Shown here in pieces: positions 53,737 to 63,888 of a stretch of DNA of 64,000 bases (positions are counted from its first letter, which is position 1; every line of letters begins with the position of its first letter). The notes under the pieces were generated by a model. It had not been told where the DNA came from, searched no databases, and saw nothing but the letters and a program-made list of their open reading frames with translations. A program made the translations under genes and the position numbers. Source of the DNA: Castanea sativa (taxonomy: Eukaryota > Streptophyta > Magnoliopsida > Fagales > Fagaceae); assembly GCF_040712315.1 (NCBI RefSeq), contig NC_134017.1:52911136-52975135 (forward strand), written 5' to 3'.

Positions 53737-54114
53737 TTAAGGACGGAACATATGGTTAACCAGCCTTTGGTAGGTCGCCCCTGCGTTCTTCAAACCGAAG
53801 GGCATAACCTTGTAGCAATACAACCCTTGACTTGTGACGAATGAGGTCTTCTCCTGATCCGCTTCATTCATCTGAATCTGGTTGTACCCTGAGAAAGCGT
53901 CCATGAAGCTAAGTATCATGTGACCTGCCGTCGAGTCCACTAACTGGTCAATGCGCGGCAATGGGTAGCTATCCTTGGGGCAAGCTTTGTTGAGATCAGT
54001 GAAGTCCACGCACATCCGCCACTTGCCATTGGCTTTTCTGACCATGACTACGTTCGCCAACCAGTCTGGGTAATGAACTTCTCGGATAAACTTCGCGGCG
54101 ACCAACTTCTGCAC
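53737..54114 (-). CDS. Gypsy B reverse transcriptase, N-terminal part
   Basis: A 125-residue frame containing FIREVHYPDWLANVVMVRKA, GKWRMCVDFTDLNKACPKD+SYPLP, LSFMDAFSGYNQIQM (first catalytic Asp), KTSFVTSQGLYCYKVMPFGL and NAGATYQRLVN. These are reverse transcriptase blocks 1-4 of gypsy elements. A TAA at about 53734-53736 and a short unreadable stretch separate it from the YVDD block at 53724, so one point mutation or indel splits the polymerase. Confidence 0.92.
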   Translation of the reverse strand: MQKLVAAKFIREVHYPDWLANVVMVRKANGKWRMCVDFTDLNKACPKDSYPLPRIDQLVDSTAGHMILSFMDAFSGYNQIQMNEADQEKTSFVTSQGLYCYKVMPFGLKNAGATYQRLVNHMFRP

Positions 54115-54130
54115 CTCTTCCTTAACGGCA

Positions 54131-54804
54131 TTATCTCACTCGGGAGCAAAAACTCTTCTCTTCGACGCCTTTGGTTTCGAATAGGGACACACGTTCAGCC
54201 GTGGGTAATGACGTTTGGATCAATGCCGGGCATGTCCTCATGAATCCATGCAAAGACATCGAGGTTTTTCCTCGAAGCCGGACCAAAGCGTGCTTTGCCC
54301 CCTCTTCCATGCTCGCCCCAACTACGGTAGACTTCTCGGGCCGGTCATCGTCCAAAGGGACGTCCTCTAATGCTTCGGTGGGCTCGGCCACGACCCTTTT
54401 CCGTTTATACTCATCGTCCGCATATGCTCGTCCATGGCCGGCATGGCTAAGTAGCATTCTGGCGGCCACCGGGTCTCCTTGTACCCGGCCTACTCCGTGC
54501 TCGGTCGGGATTTTAATGGACAGGTGGTAGGTAGAGGTTACCGCTTTCCGAGTTGTTCAAAGTTGGCCTTCCAATAATTGCATTGTATGACGATGCACAA
54601 TCAACAACAAGGAAATTCACCTCTTTGGTTATCCGCCGCGGATACGTCCCGAGACGACCACCGGCAACATGATGGTGCCCACGAGGTTGCACCTTCATTC
54701 CTCCGAATCCCACCAACGGCGAGTTCACGCGGTCGAAGCCGATCTCGTCCTAGCTTCATTTGTTGGAACGCGGGGTAGTAGAGAATGTCCGCAGTAGCCG
54801 CCAT
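54131..54804 (-). pseudogene. Gypsy B protease region, broken
   Basis: Scattered minus-strand frames show SPLVGFGGMKVQPRG, then GTYPRRITKEVNFLVVDCAS and SYNAIIGRPTLN. The FxVVDxxSSYNAILGRPxL stretch is the C-terminal half of the retropepsin-like domain of Tat elements. The catalytic DTGA/DSGS motif could not be read in any frame. The frame is broken about every 150 bases, in the CTG/CAG-poor tract. Confidence 0.7.
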
Positions 54805-56125
54805 TGTCTATCAATACCCTCGGTCGTGTAGTCGGAGATGAGTAGGGTGATGACTATCGCGTCATCGTGTGGATGGTGAATTCGTCTGCCTCCTCGTCAA
54901 GTGAAAGTAACGGTTCGTTGGTCTACCTCCCTCGCCTAGGAGGTCGTCCAGACCGTTGGATGTTCACGCACCCACCCTCGGGTATGTCTTCCTTGATTTG
55001 GACGACCGCGCCGTCGAGCTTCCTCCTATAATTACCCTTATTTCTCCTAGTGGGGGCGTGATGATTCTTCCACCTTGGCCTTCATTTTCTCATCTCTCTC
55101 GGTCTCGTCCAAGGGAAGTTCCTCAATTTCCCCTCGTCTAATGAGATTTTCTATCCGTTGCTTCAAGTCAAAGCACTCGCCCGTATCATGCCCGTGGTCC
55201 CTATGAAAACGGCGGTACTTGCTCCTATTACGCTTGTTGGGGTCTCCCTTCATTTTGTCCGGCCACTTCAAGGACGGATCATCCTTGATCCGCATAAGAA
55301 CCCGCTCTAACGGCATAGTCGGGGCGTGTATTGCCGATTCCTTGAGGAGGAACTCGGCCTTCTTACCATCCTTATCTTTTCTCTCGTCTACCCGAACTTT
55401 CTTCGGACGAGGTCCCCGGGTCTGGTAGCGATGGTGGCCCACCTCCAGGCGCTCTTGCCCTTTTTCTTTTCTTGGCTATGATGGCGTCTTCGGCATTCAT
55501 AAAATTACGGGCCGAATGGACAAGCTCGGCCATAGTACGTGGTTCCTGCTCGTAGAGCTTATGAATAAACAAGTCGAGAATTGACCCCATTGTGGAAAGC
55601 GGCCAGCAATAGCTTGTCATCCATCTCGTCCACCGTTAAGGCTTCTCTCGTTAAACCGGGTGATAAAAGATCGCAAACTCTCATTGTCCCCTTGCTCTAT
55701 GGTCAAGTTGGCGGTAGGAGGAACGCTTGTGACGCCGTCCTCCAATGAAGTTGTTGACAAACAGCCTACTCGGTTCTTCAAATGATCCCACCTTTGAGTT
55801 TCGGGGGAATCTTGCCGAACCACACTCGGCGCCGGTCCCTTGAGAGTGGTGGGAAAAGCTACGCACATGATCTCGTTCGGGACCGCCTGCAGTGCATGGT
55901 CGTCTTGAAAGTTGCAATGTGATCGCGAGGGTCGCGATTTCCATCGTACGAGTCTAGAGAAGGCATTTTGAACTTCGGGGGTAGAGGGTGACCGTTGATG
56001 GAGGCTGTGAAAGGGGAGTCCGTTCGGTGGACCATATCATCTACCGGGTTTGCTCGCCTCATGTTTTCCCTCATTTCATCCATGGCTTTTCTCATCGGGT
56101 CCATTTCTTTTTCCAAGTGCGGCAC
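54805..56125 (-). pseudogene. Gypsy B gag, broken
   Basis: In order on the minus strand: MRKAMDEMRENMRR (coiled coil), PLPPKFKMPSLDSYDGNRDP then HIATFKTTM, MCVAFPTTLKGPA, TIEQGDNESLRSFITRFN, and finally YRRFHRDHGHDTGECFDLKQ then RIENLIRRG. This is the Retrotrans_gag capsid followed by the CRFHRDHGHDT...C zinc-knuckle-like motif of plant gypsy gag. The first Cys is Arg here, and conserved Gln residues read Arg, each explained by CTG-to-CCG or CAG-to-CGG. At least four frame changes are needed. Confidence 0.82.
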
Positions 56126-56454
56126 CCTTCGAAGCGGTACCCCTTGTTTAATCTTCGGACTCTACGTTCTCCCCTCCTCCTTCACGACTTGGGGCCCACT
56201 TCCCTCCATGTGTCCTTGACGCCGCCTCCCGAAGTTGATCTCCTTATTCAATTCCCGGTTCCGACGCGTCGGCTTACGCCATGCGGCGGCCATGGATTGC
56301 ATGTGCGCATAGAAGGCGGTTGCATTACATGTGTGCCGATGCGATCACGAAGGGGATTGCCGGAAGCATCCCTACTCTCAGTGGCCCGGGCCGGTAGCCC
56401 TGATCTTGTTCGAACCATTCAACCTTTGTCCGGGATAGAATAACAAGTTTACTC

Positions 56455-56472
56455 TTCCCACGTACGGCGCCA
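56455..56472 (-). promoter_or_regulatory. Gypsy B primer-binding site
   Basis: The minus strand reads TGGCGCCGTACGTGGGAA six bases after the LTR. Tat-type elements usually have TGGCGCCGTCTGTGGGAA here, so the one difference again falls on a CTG. Confidence 0.7.
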
Positions 56473-56478
56473 TGGCCC

Positions 56479-57128
56479 CGATGATGCCAAGAAAATCGGT
56501 AAATGGATGCTTCGGACTTGAAAGGACTGCGGTTCTTTCTACGGCTTTGAAAAAGAAAGAAAAGCGTATCAAAGGCGGCCGTGCCGCCGGCCAAAAATCC
56601 TCCGATGGTAAAGTTAGTTTTTCCTCTAAGTAATGCGAGTTCCAACTTTTTTGAGTAAAAGCGAACATACCTTTGCCTTTTCCCGAATCGATCTTTATAT
56701 AGTGCCTTCGTATAGACGGTTATCGAAATAGGAACCTCTCCCCGGATTCGAGGCTTAAACGTAACTGCCATAACCGTTCAGGAGTTACACTTCTATTTCA
56801 CAACGGATACATGACCGTTATGCGTGGGATAAGGGATTGTCACATTATATTCGGAGATTCTCCTAAGTATGATACCCTCGTCCTGAATTTCCTTCGTCGA
56901 GTGCACCTGCTGATTCCAAGTGTAAAATCCTAGTCCGAGGATCTTTACGTGGACGAGTCCTCTCAGGGTAGGCTGTGCGCATCCCACGGACGAGGGATGT
57001 AGCTTCGCTATCACCCTCTGGACGTCCTTGTTCGTTACCCTCGTCCTGAGGATAACTTCTGGACGGCTGCCGAGGTGATGACCGTCCATGGACGGTTTGG
57101 GTGGTTTGAGTGTTTTCATCCTACATCA
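56479..57128 (-). mobile_element. Gypsy B 5' LTR
   Basis: Sister of 46947-47599. Between about 56479 and 56740 it carries CTG-to-CCG/GCG type differences from its sister; from about 56770 onward it reads normally. Confidence 0.88.
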
Positions 57129-57949
57129 TAATAATTATTAATTTTTTTTGAAGAAATTTTTTTTAACTTATTTGATCCATTACATAAAATTCTTTTTGAT
57201 AAATGCAACAAAGTTTTTAACTTATGATTATGGTGTCTATTTTATAATAATTACTTTCTATTCGGTCTTTACTTTTTAGTATTAGTGGAATTCGAAATCC
57301 AAATATTTTATTTAATAATAAGAAATTTTATCAATTAAAGTTAACATAAATTCACTTAATTATTTAAAATTCTTTAAAATAATATAGTTTGTGAGAAAAT
57401 ATATATCCAAAGAGTAGAAATGAGAATTATTATAATTGTGGTAAAGATAATATAAGATAAAAAGCATATATATATATATATATATATATATAAAGGGGTG
57501 GGATGCAAAGAGCTAGGAACTCAATTTATACATTTTAAATTATTCAAATTATGTAGCTCTAAGTATTAAATTAATAGTTTTTTTATTAAAAAAAAAAGTA
57601 CCTTAAATTTTAAAAGCGAGTGGGGAGATAATAGAAAGGTTGGGAAAGCGTAGAAGAGTCGATAACACGAAGGGTATAATCGTCAAAGCTAGTGAGGGCC
57701 CACTAGCCCCCCCCCAATCCAGGCACGCACGCGTGCTAGATCCAACGGTGAATACACAATCCCGCATTAAACGGAAACCATTTCCAAGGCCCAACAACTC
57801 TAATCCAACGGCTCCCGTTCTCCGCGTTTGACTCCACCCTGTCTCGTAACATAACTCCTAATCCAACAAAAACCAAAAACCCAAACCCAAAAGGCACACA
57901 TCCCCAAACTTAATAATTAAACGCACCCAAACACCACCCATTCCCCCGA
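57129..57949 (+). other. Upstream region of the bHLH gene
   Basis: Immediately next to the gypsy B LTR. AT-rich to 57600, with a TA run at 57466-57492, then more GC-rich with a C run near 57710. It probably contains the promoter; no TATA box can be assigned with confidence. Confidence 0.5.
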
Positions 57950-57965
57950 TCCCATTCCCATACCC

Positions 57966-57989
57966 ACTCTCTCTCTCTCTCTCTCTCTA
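57966..57989 (+). repeat. CT microsatellite at the presumed transcription start
   Basis: About twelve CT units followed by TAGTCCTCAATTC. Such tracts are common in plant 5' untranslated regions. Confidence 0.85.
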
Positions 57990-58492
57990 GTCCTCAATTC
58001 AATTGATAGCGCAAATCTAGGAAAATTTCTCAACAGGTTCGGAAATTTTGATTTTCTTTTTTCTGTTTTTTATTTTTGGATTCGTTGTTTGCACTGTTTT
58101 GTTGTTTGAGATTTTTTAGTGTATTTTGTTCTGTTGTGTTTCTAGGGTTTGTTATGTGATTATGATCTAGAATCCGAGTAGAGCTTGTTGTGGAGATTTT
58201 TAATTTTGGTTTTCTTTTGACAAATCTTGCTTTATCCTCTGTTTGGTTGCTGAGATAATGAAATGAAATCATTGAATCTTATGTATTTTCTTGCATTCTT
58301 CCTAGCGATTTAAAGTCAAGCTGAAAGATTTGCTTTTAAAATTAAAAAAAAAAAATAATAATAATAATAAAATTTTGACCTTTAGTTCAGTAGGACTATT
58401 AATTTTTTCTGTATTGGGTTTTTGTGATTTGCAGTAGAAGCTTGAGTTCAAAATTTTCTTGAAGAATTGGGGATTGAAGAAACAAAATCAAG

Positions 58493-58570
58493 ATGCCGTG
58501 GACGTCCTCTTTTGTGTATTACAAGATGAACTGTGTTCGCTTGGTTGTGTTCTTTCGTGTTATACTGTAA
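58493..58570 (+). CDS. Short upstream ORF 1 in the bHLH leader (25 codons)
   Basis: The frame starts MPWTSSFVYYKM and ends in a hydrophobic VVFFRVIL tail before TAA. It lies entirely within exon 2, upstream of the conserved uORF. The AUG context (AAGATGC) is moderate. It could reduce re-initiation downstream. I do not recall it as conserved, so it may be an ordinary uORF. Confidence 0.45.
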   Translation: MPWTSSFVYYKMNCVRLVVFFRVIL

Positions 58571-59076
58571 TTCCATTTCGTTTTGGTGAGTTTCTGTCTC
58601 TACCTTGTGTTTAGTATGTGGTAATTGTTGTTAATTGCTTTGAATTGATTTTGTTATTATTATCTGAATCAGGTAATGGAAGAAAAAAAGTTTAATTTTA
58701 TGCAATTATGTTTGGTGTGTAAATAAGCTGTGGAAAGAATTGAAAACTGAATTTTTGAATGTGGGATTTATGTCATTTTGTTGTCACATAATTTTGTGAT
58801 TCTTTTCATTTGTTTTGCCTAAAATGAGAACCTGTGTGAGCGAGGTGTGGACACAGATGAATGGATGTTTGTAAATTTTCCCAATCCGAATTACGAAAAG
58901 ATTTGTCATTTTGGAAATATTCTGTTGTTTAACATTTGGCTACATGTGTTTGTTTCATGTTTCTCTCATTGATCGTAAGTGGGTTTTTTTTTTCTTGATT
59001 CTCTGTAGGTGGTTTGTGAAGAGGTTCTTTTAGCTTGTACTTTTGACTTAATTTAAAACTGGTGGGAGGAGTGAGA

Positions 59077-59667
59077 ATGTACATTGGAGTAACCATAAAA
59101 AGATATCGAGCAGTGAAAGAAGTTGGGAAGATTAAAATGAGTGTTGGGATCATCACATACTATCAACTGATACAAGTTTGCCAGGTAAAAGTGGTTTCCT
59201 ATTTTCTTGTTGTGAAATTGATTAAAGCATGAATCTTTATAGCTTTTAGTGATTTACTCTGCCTTGTCTCCTTCTGCAATGCATAATCCTTATGTGAAGC
59301 TTCTGGGGTGCTTGTGATATAGAATTGGTGTATCTTAATATGGTTACGGTTGTGTTCTGTGGAAAAGTATTTCCAAGCTTTGTTTAATTTCCATGTTATA
59401 TTTCATTTCTAACCTCTGTCAGAGCCATGTTCTGGCTTATGCGTTGGATAATAAATGACATTCATTAAAGAACTGGTTACATGCGAATTGCTAGTCTCCT
59501 GTCATGATAGTATGTTAAATATCTTCATTAAAGTTTATATATGTTGTTGTGGCCATTAAAAATTGGAGTTTATTGATATAATTATTTCAGCTGTCCAGTA
59601 GATGTATTATTAGGGAATTATGTATGAATATTCCAGCATGCATGTGCACTAGTTCTTCAGTTCTCTC

Positions 59668-59721
<54 letters not shown>

Positions 59722-60301
59722 GATAGATATATTGAAAGTTTAAGTGAAGCAAACCTTCAATTGCATTTAGATAAGAATGGGGGAAATTAAGAGGCCTGAT
59801 TGTATAAGAATAACATCATGCCTCCCTCTTTTACCTAATGCACCCGTGATTCTTCCTGGGAATGGTTTGGGGCCTCTCTGTTTGAAGCCAAAGGTGGAAG
59901 ATTGAAATCCTGTAAAAGTTTTAAAACTTTACTTACTTTCAAAATTCAATTCAAATCAGATTGTGAACATTGGTCATCTTGCAATTTTTGTACCTTTAAC
60001 TCCATGGAATAGTTTGAGCAGTCTAGAAGAAATTTGCACTTGGGATTTGTCCATTTATTTGTTTCATTTAATTATTAGAAAGTTCATCTTTAACTTATAA
60101 AGGGGTTTTTTTTTTTTTTTTATTTAATTTTTTCATAATTAGTATCTCTTACACTTCTCCATTCGTGGACTTTATGAGAACATCTTCTAAACACTGTGCT
60201 TCCTTTGTCTGATTGTATGTTTAATGGGTCATTACTTTAATGACTTTTATTATCTGTTACAGGCTGAGTATTTCCGACAGTTGCTTAAACCTGTTACGTA
60301 G
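59077..60301 (+). CDS. Conserved peptide uORF of the SAC51 family (48 codons, one intron)
   Basis: Exon part one, 59077-59184, encodes MYIGVTIKRYRAVKEVGK through to QLIQVCQ (36 codons). A GT-AG intron, 59185-60262, follows without changing phase. Part two, 60263-60301, encodes AEYFRQLLKPVT and stop. The CQAEYFRxLLKPVT ending is the conserved C-terminus of the peptide uORF found in SAC51 and its paralogues SACL1-3. In that family the nascent peptide blocks main-ORF translation and thermospermine relieves the block. The in-frame splice recreating the conserved tail is strong support for the gene model. If the intron is retained, the peptide ends in about fifteen unrelated residues instead. Confidence 0.9.
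59661..59720 (+). repeat. (CT)n(AT)n compound microsatellite in the uORF intron
   Basis: CT-rich 59661-59698 followed by AT 59699-59720. It lies inside the intron that splits the conserved uORF. Confidence 0.92.
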
Positions 60302-60586
60302 TCTACTATTTTCAAGTTTTGGGACATTGGGATTTGGGACTGACTGCCTTTGGTTGCATTCATACATAAGAAGGCAATGATAGAGATGAGCATTTAATGG
60401 TGGTAGCTCCGTAAGTGTTTATTTGGAAAAACAGCTTTCTTGTACCAGAATGTCGATACCTTAATTTAATCATCACCTTAGGAATCTTCGTCTAATTGAT
60501 AATAGAATAATTGCCAGTTGCCAGTGCAAAAGTGTGAACTCCATTGTTTCGTGGACTTTTTAATTAAATAGAAAATAGGACTCCAG

Positions 60587-61318
60587 ATGCAGAGTGACCA
60601 ACATTTTTTCCGCAAAAAGGCAGTGCTCCCTCTAGCAAATCAAGTGGGGAATGGTTACATGCATATTCCAGTTGCATCTGGCTTTGATGCAGTTCTAACT
60701 CCAACTGCTAAGCAATTGACACCCTTCCATGGTGTCGAATTTCAACCTTCTGAGGTCTGTCCAAAGAATTTTATCATCTTTGATCAAACTGATCAGCGAA
60801 GCCAAGTTATGTTCCACCCTGCAATTGCCCACAAATTTAGTGCTACTGGTGTAAACATCGGAGCTACGTATGTTGAAGACAATTTTGAGGTAAAAGAAGC
60901 TGATCATATAGAAAGAGAAATATCCTCTCCACTGAAAGAAGATTCAGATGATATTGATGCGTTGTTGAGTTTGGAAGAGGATGAGCAAGAAGAATATGAT
61001 GATGAAGTGGTTAGCACAGCACGGACTGATGAAGATTATCAAACTGCGTCTCCTGATTCTTTCTCGAACTATGGTTCAAAACCAAAGAAGAATAGATTGT
61101 CTTCTTTTAATCAGATGTCCTCAGGCAGCGGTGACAGCTGCAATAGTGAAAGGAAGCAGAAGAAAATGAAGAAGATGGTGAGGGCACTGAGAGGAATAGT
61201 ACCTGGTGGTGATCAAATGAATACTGTAGCTGTACTAGATGAAGCTGTTAGGTACCTCAAGTCTCTCAAGGTTGAAGTACAGAAGCTCGGAGTCGGGGAT
61301 CTAAAGAATTTGTCTTAA
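60587..61318 (+). CDS. bHLH144: bHLH144/SACL3-like atypical bHLH protein (SAC51 family)
   Basis: A 243-residue single-exon frame. An in-frame TAG lies 18 bases upstream of the ATG, supporting the start, and family members of this subgroup are about this length. Residues 1-70 are a family-type N-terminus (MQSDQHFFRKKAVLPLAN; FIIFDQTDQRSQVMFHP). Residues 117-141 are strongly acidic (DDIDALLSLEEDEQEEYDDE). Residues about 189-235 form the helix-loop-helix: KKMKKMVRALRGIVPGGDQ, then NTVAVLDEAVRYLKSLKVEV. The basic region lacks the His-Glu-Arg residues needed to bind E-boxes, so it should act by pairing with other bHLH proteins. In Arabidopsis SACL3 competes with TMO5 for LHW and limits xylem cell divisions. 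The conserved uORF upstream is the expected control. Confidence 0.92.
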   Translation: MQSDQHFFRKKAVLPLANQVGNGYMHIPVASGFDAVLTPTAKQLTPFHGVEFQPSEVCPKNFIIFDQTDQRSQVMFHPAIAHKFSATGVNIGATYVEDNFEVKEADHIEREISSPLKEDSDDIDALLSLEEDEQEEYDDEVVSTARTDEDYQTASPDSFSNYGSKPKKNRLSSFNQMSSGSGDSCNSERKQKKMKKMVRALRGIVPGGDQMNTVAVLDEAVRYLKSLKVEVQKLGVGDLKNLS

Positions 61319-63073
61319 GACTGCCATGGTAAGGGACTGAACTCCATTTCAAAATTAAGCTTCATGTATTATATGGCTCTCTCCTGCCTCCTCCTCCTGC
61401 CTGTCTCACTTGCCTCAAGATGGTATTAAGGTAATAATAGTTACAGGTATTCAATACTCATGGTTGTGTAAGAAAATCCTTTATACTTGTATTTTTGGAG
61501 TGCTCCACAAGCTGTGACTTTCAGAGTTAAACACTTGTTAGTTTCTATCATGACCTCTGTGTTTATAGTATTCGATGGAGGGAAGAGTTGGACTTGGATC
61601 AGTGGTTTGATGTGTAAGCTGCTCACTATTTCTCTAGCTGCCACTTGTTCTATCTGGCTTGTTGCCATTACTTAAAAGTGACGTTATGGTTATGAATGTG
61701 TTTAAAATTTCAGTTGTGTTTTCCCTGCCTCCGCTCTGCTTTTGATACTTTGGTTTTTATATTCTAGGATTCCATCTTAAGCATCTTTCTTGTATCTGCA
61801 TTCTTTACTAGGCATTAGCTCCAACTTGAGGTATTTACGATGTTATTGCTTATTAGTTTTCACAACTTGACTTTTCATGGTATTTTTTCTCTTTTCTCAG
61901 CCTCAATTTTTGATCTTTTCTCATTAGGAAACATATAGGTATGGACATCTGGGTTGTACATGCATAGTGCATTCTGGTTTCCTTCAGTCCCAGTAGTAGC
62001 TAATGGTGTTAGTGGCAACCTATGTAGGGTCTAGTATTCTTTACTGTTATTTTTCCCATATATGCATATCTTTTGTATTTTTTCTTTAATACACATCAAG
62101 TCACTCATTGTCTTGCCTCATTGTCATGCATGCATAGTGCCATCCCTTTTCTCTTCAATCCCAATTGCAGACCCAATAGGTAAGTCGTACAGTGGCGCAC
62201 AGCTTTTGAACTTTCTGCCACTTCACTTTCCCATTAGTGATTACAGCATACCTTTTGTCTCACAAAGAGATTGATTCGATTAATTGTTGCTTCACTATCT
62301 ACTACCCGGTGGTTTTTGTACTCTTTGATCTATTGATTGTGTATTTGTATGTATGTATACCTTCTGTTCTGTCTCTTAATTTATATCAGAGGCAAGCCCA
62401 TGGCTTTCCTCGTATATTATTAGGTCCAACTAGGGGCGGTCTATTTAATCAGTGTAAAGAGGTCTCATGAGAGATACTGATGATATAAATAAACCTTGAA
62501 CGAGTAACAGCGGAGATTAGATGAGCCATAAATAGTCTTCTGTTTTATTTTGCTTGATCAAGTAGAGAATTTCTGATGTCCTAAGTTCAATTCTATGCAA
62601 GCACCGAGTATGAATTGAACTAAGGTTTGCGAATTTTGAAAGTCTAAAAACTCTGAAACCAGATGATGCCTGCCTGCAAGGAAGTCCTGCATATCATTTT
62701 GCAGAGAAAAAGGAAAAAAAGATTTTTAAGTTTCCCTAGGAATGTAAATTCTCATTCTCATACCTTTGCCCACTGGGCTTCTTTTTGTAAGTGGGATGGT
62801 CCCTCACCATCTTGGGTTTGTTTTTGTTCAAGAAGATAGAGATGGGTCGGTGCCCTGCTCCTCCTTTATTTGTTTTATGTGAACCTCCCCTCTTTTTTAT
62901 TAATGAATCAAAAATAAAGAACCCCCTGTTTCTATAGTGCATAGGCCTTACTTTATTTTTTGCCTATTGGCCTTTTGGAATTGCGTTTATGTTTGGTTAA
63001 TTGAGAGATTCAATCTGCGATACATAAAGTGTGAACTATGAAGTTACTTCGCATCTTAGTTATATGTATATAT
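61319..63073 (+). other. 3' flank of the bHLH gene; no further gene recognised
   Basis: The 3' untranslated region begins at 61319. A GGTAAGG donor-like site at 61328 could mark a 3' UTR intron, but no end point can be assigned. T-rich sequence follows. Short frames between 61441 and 62942 show no recognisable product. Confidence 0.5.
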
Positions 63074-63462
63074 ATCCATGACGCATACCCGTGTCCAGAA
63101 GATGCCTCCAAAAGTCAACTGATTTATTTAGAGTCCGTTTGGATAGAACTTATTGCTGAAAACTGAAAATACTGTACAAAAATAATTTTTTAATGTGTAA
63201 AAATTACTGTTCATTCTAAAAAGTATTGTTCATTGGCCTAAAATTACTGTTCATGGTCAATGAACAGTAATATATGCGCATGGAAAAAAAAAAAAAAAAC
63301 GTAGATGCAGCTGGAAAACACTGCATCCAAACGTATTCTTAATTTCATATTCCTCGCAATTTTACCCACACCCACACGTGTGTGAAATTGTGAGGAATAT
63401 GAAATTAAATAAGTCAGTTGACTTTTGGAGTCCTTTTCTGGACACGGGTATGTGTCATGGAT
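63074..63462. repeat. Foldback element interrupted by a MITE
   Basis: ATCCATGACGCATACCCGTG (63074-63093) through CAAAAGTCAACTG is mirrored by CAGTTGACTTTTG through CATACCCGTG-type sequence, inverted, up to 63462. AATTTCATATTCCTC-CAATTT near the centre is mirrored by AAATTGTGAGGAATATGAAA. The left arm is split at 63130/63338 by the MITE below. The right arm is continuous and gives the empty-site sequence. Confidence 0.78.
63131..63337 (+). mobile_element. Tourist-like MITE in the foldback arm
   Basis: GAGTCCGTTTGGATAG at the left, an inverted GAATACGTTTGGATGC at the right, and the family's CTGTTCAT repeats inside. Comparison with the intact opposite arm indicates TTA as the duplicated target. 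Confidence 0.8.
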
Positions 63463-63668
63463 GCTCTGATATCGTATATAAAAATCCTATTCGCCCACAC
63501 ACAATCATTATATTTATCACGTCGTCAACCAACATCAATGCCTTATTTAAAAAATGCTTTACAGATTCAATTTGGTAATCATGAAAGAGGAGGTTACAGA
63601 GCTATCCCAGCCTTTTGGACTCGTGAAGCATTGTTTAAGAGAATAATCGATTGCATGTCGTATACATA
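63463..63668. other. No gene recognised
   Basis: A short frame (63378-63669, two overlapping readings) shows nothing recognisable. Confidence 0.4.
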
Positions 63669-63888
63669 GAGTCCGTTTGGATAGAACTTATTGCTGAAAA
63701 CTGAAAACTGAAAACACTGTAGCAAAATAATTTTTTAATGTGTAAAAAAATACTGTTCACTTTTTTTTTACTGTTTATATGCTTTGGTGGACAGTTCATG
63801 TCCCAAGAACCCTGCACCAAGCGCTGGTCTTAAAAAAAAAAAAAAAAAAAAAACGCAAACGCAACAGGAAACGGGGATCCAAACGGGC
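63669..63888 (+). mobile_element. Tourist-like MITE, last copy
   Basis: GAGTCCGTTTGGATAG at the left and an inverted GCCCGTTTGGATCC at the right. The interior closely matches 34575-34785. The final 112 bases of the window show nothing. Confidence 0.78.

Larger units (their letters stand above)
46947..57128 (-). mobile_element. Ty3/gypsy element of Tat type, family B, 10.2 kb
   Basis: LTRs lie at 46947-47599 and 56479-57128 (plus strand TGATGATGCC...CATCA). The flanking TAATT and TAATA are a 5-bp duplication with one mismatch. On the minus strand the order is 5' LTR, primer site TGGCGCCGT..., gag, protease, reverse transcriptase, RNase H, a second RNase H-like domain, integrase, then a separate gene on the opposite strand, polypurine tract and 3' LTR. 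The second RNase H and the extra antisense gene are marks of the Tat lineage. Polymerase and RNase H frames are largely open; gag, protease and integrase are heavily broken. Confidence 0.9.
57950..60586 (+). promoter_or_regulatory. Long spliced 5' leader of the bHLH144-like gene
   Basis: Transcription probably starts near a CT repeat at 57966-57989. Likely introns with GT-AG borders are 58037-58434, 58586-59008, 59185-60262 (certain from the uORF) and 60411-60578. The leader carries a 25-codon uORF in exon 2 and the conserved family uORF across exons 3 and 4, so scanning ribosomes meet several AUGs before the main start at 60587. Long multi-uORF leaders are characteristic of the SAC51 family. 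The exact transcription start and the last intron are inferred. Confidence 0.65.

Noticed and set aside
51230..56740. CTG/CAG loss as a RIP-like mutational process
   Set aside because: The changes run T-to-C or A-to-G with added indels, opposite to deamination, and stop abruptly; an artefact fits better.
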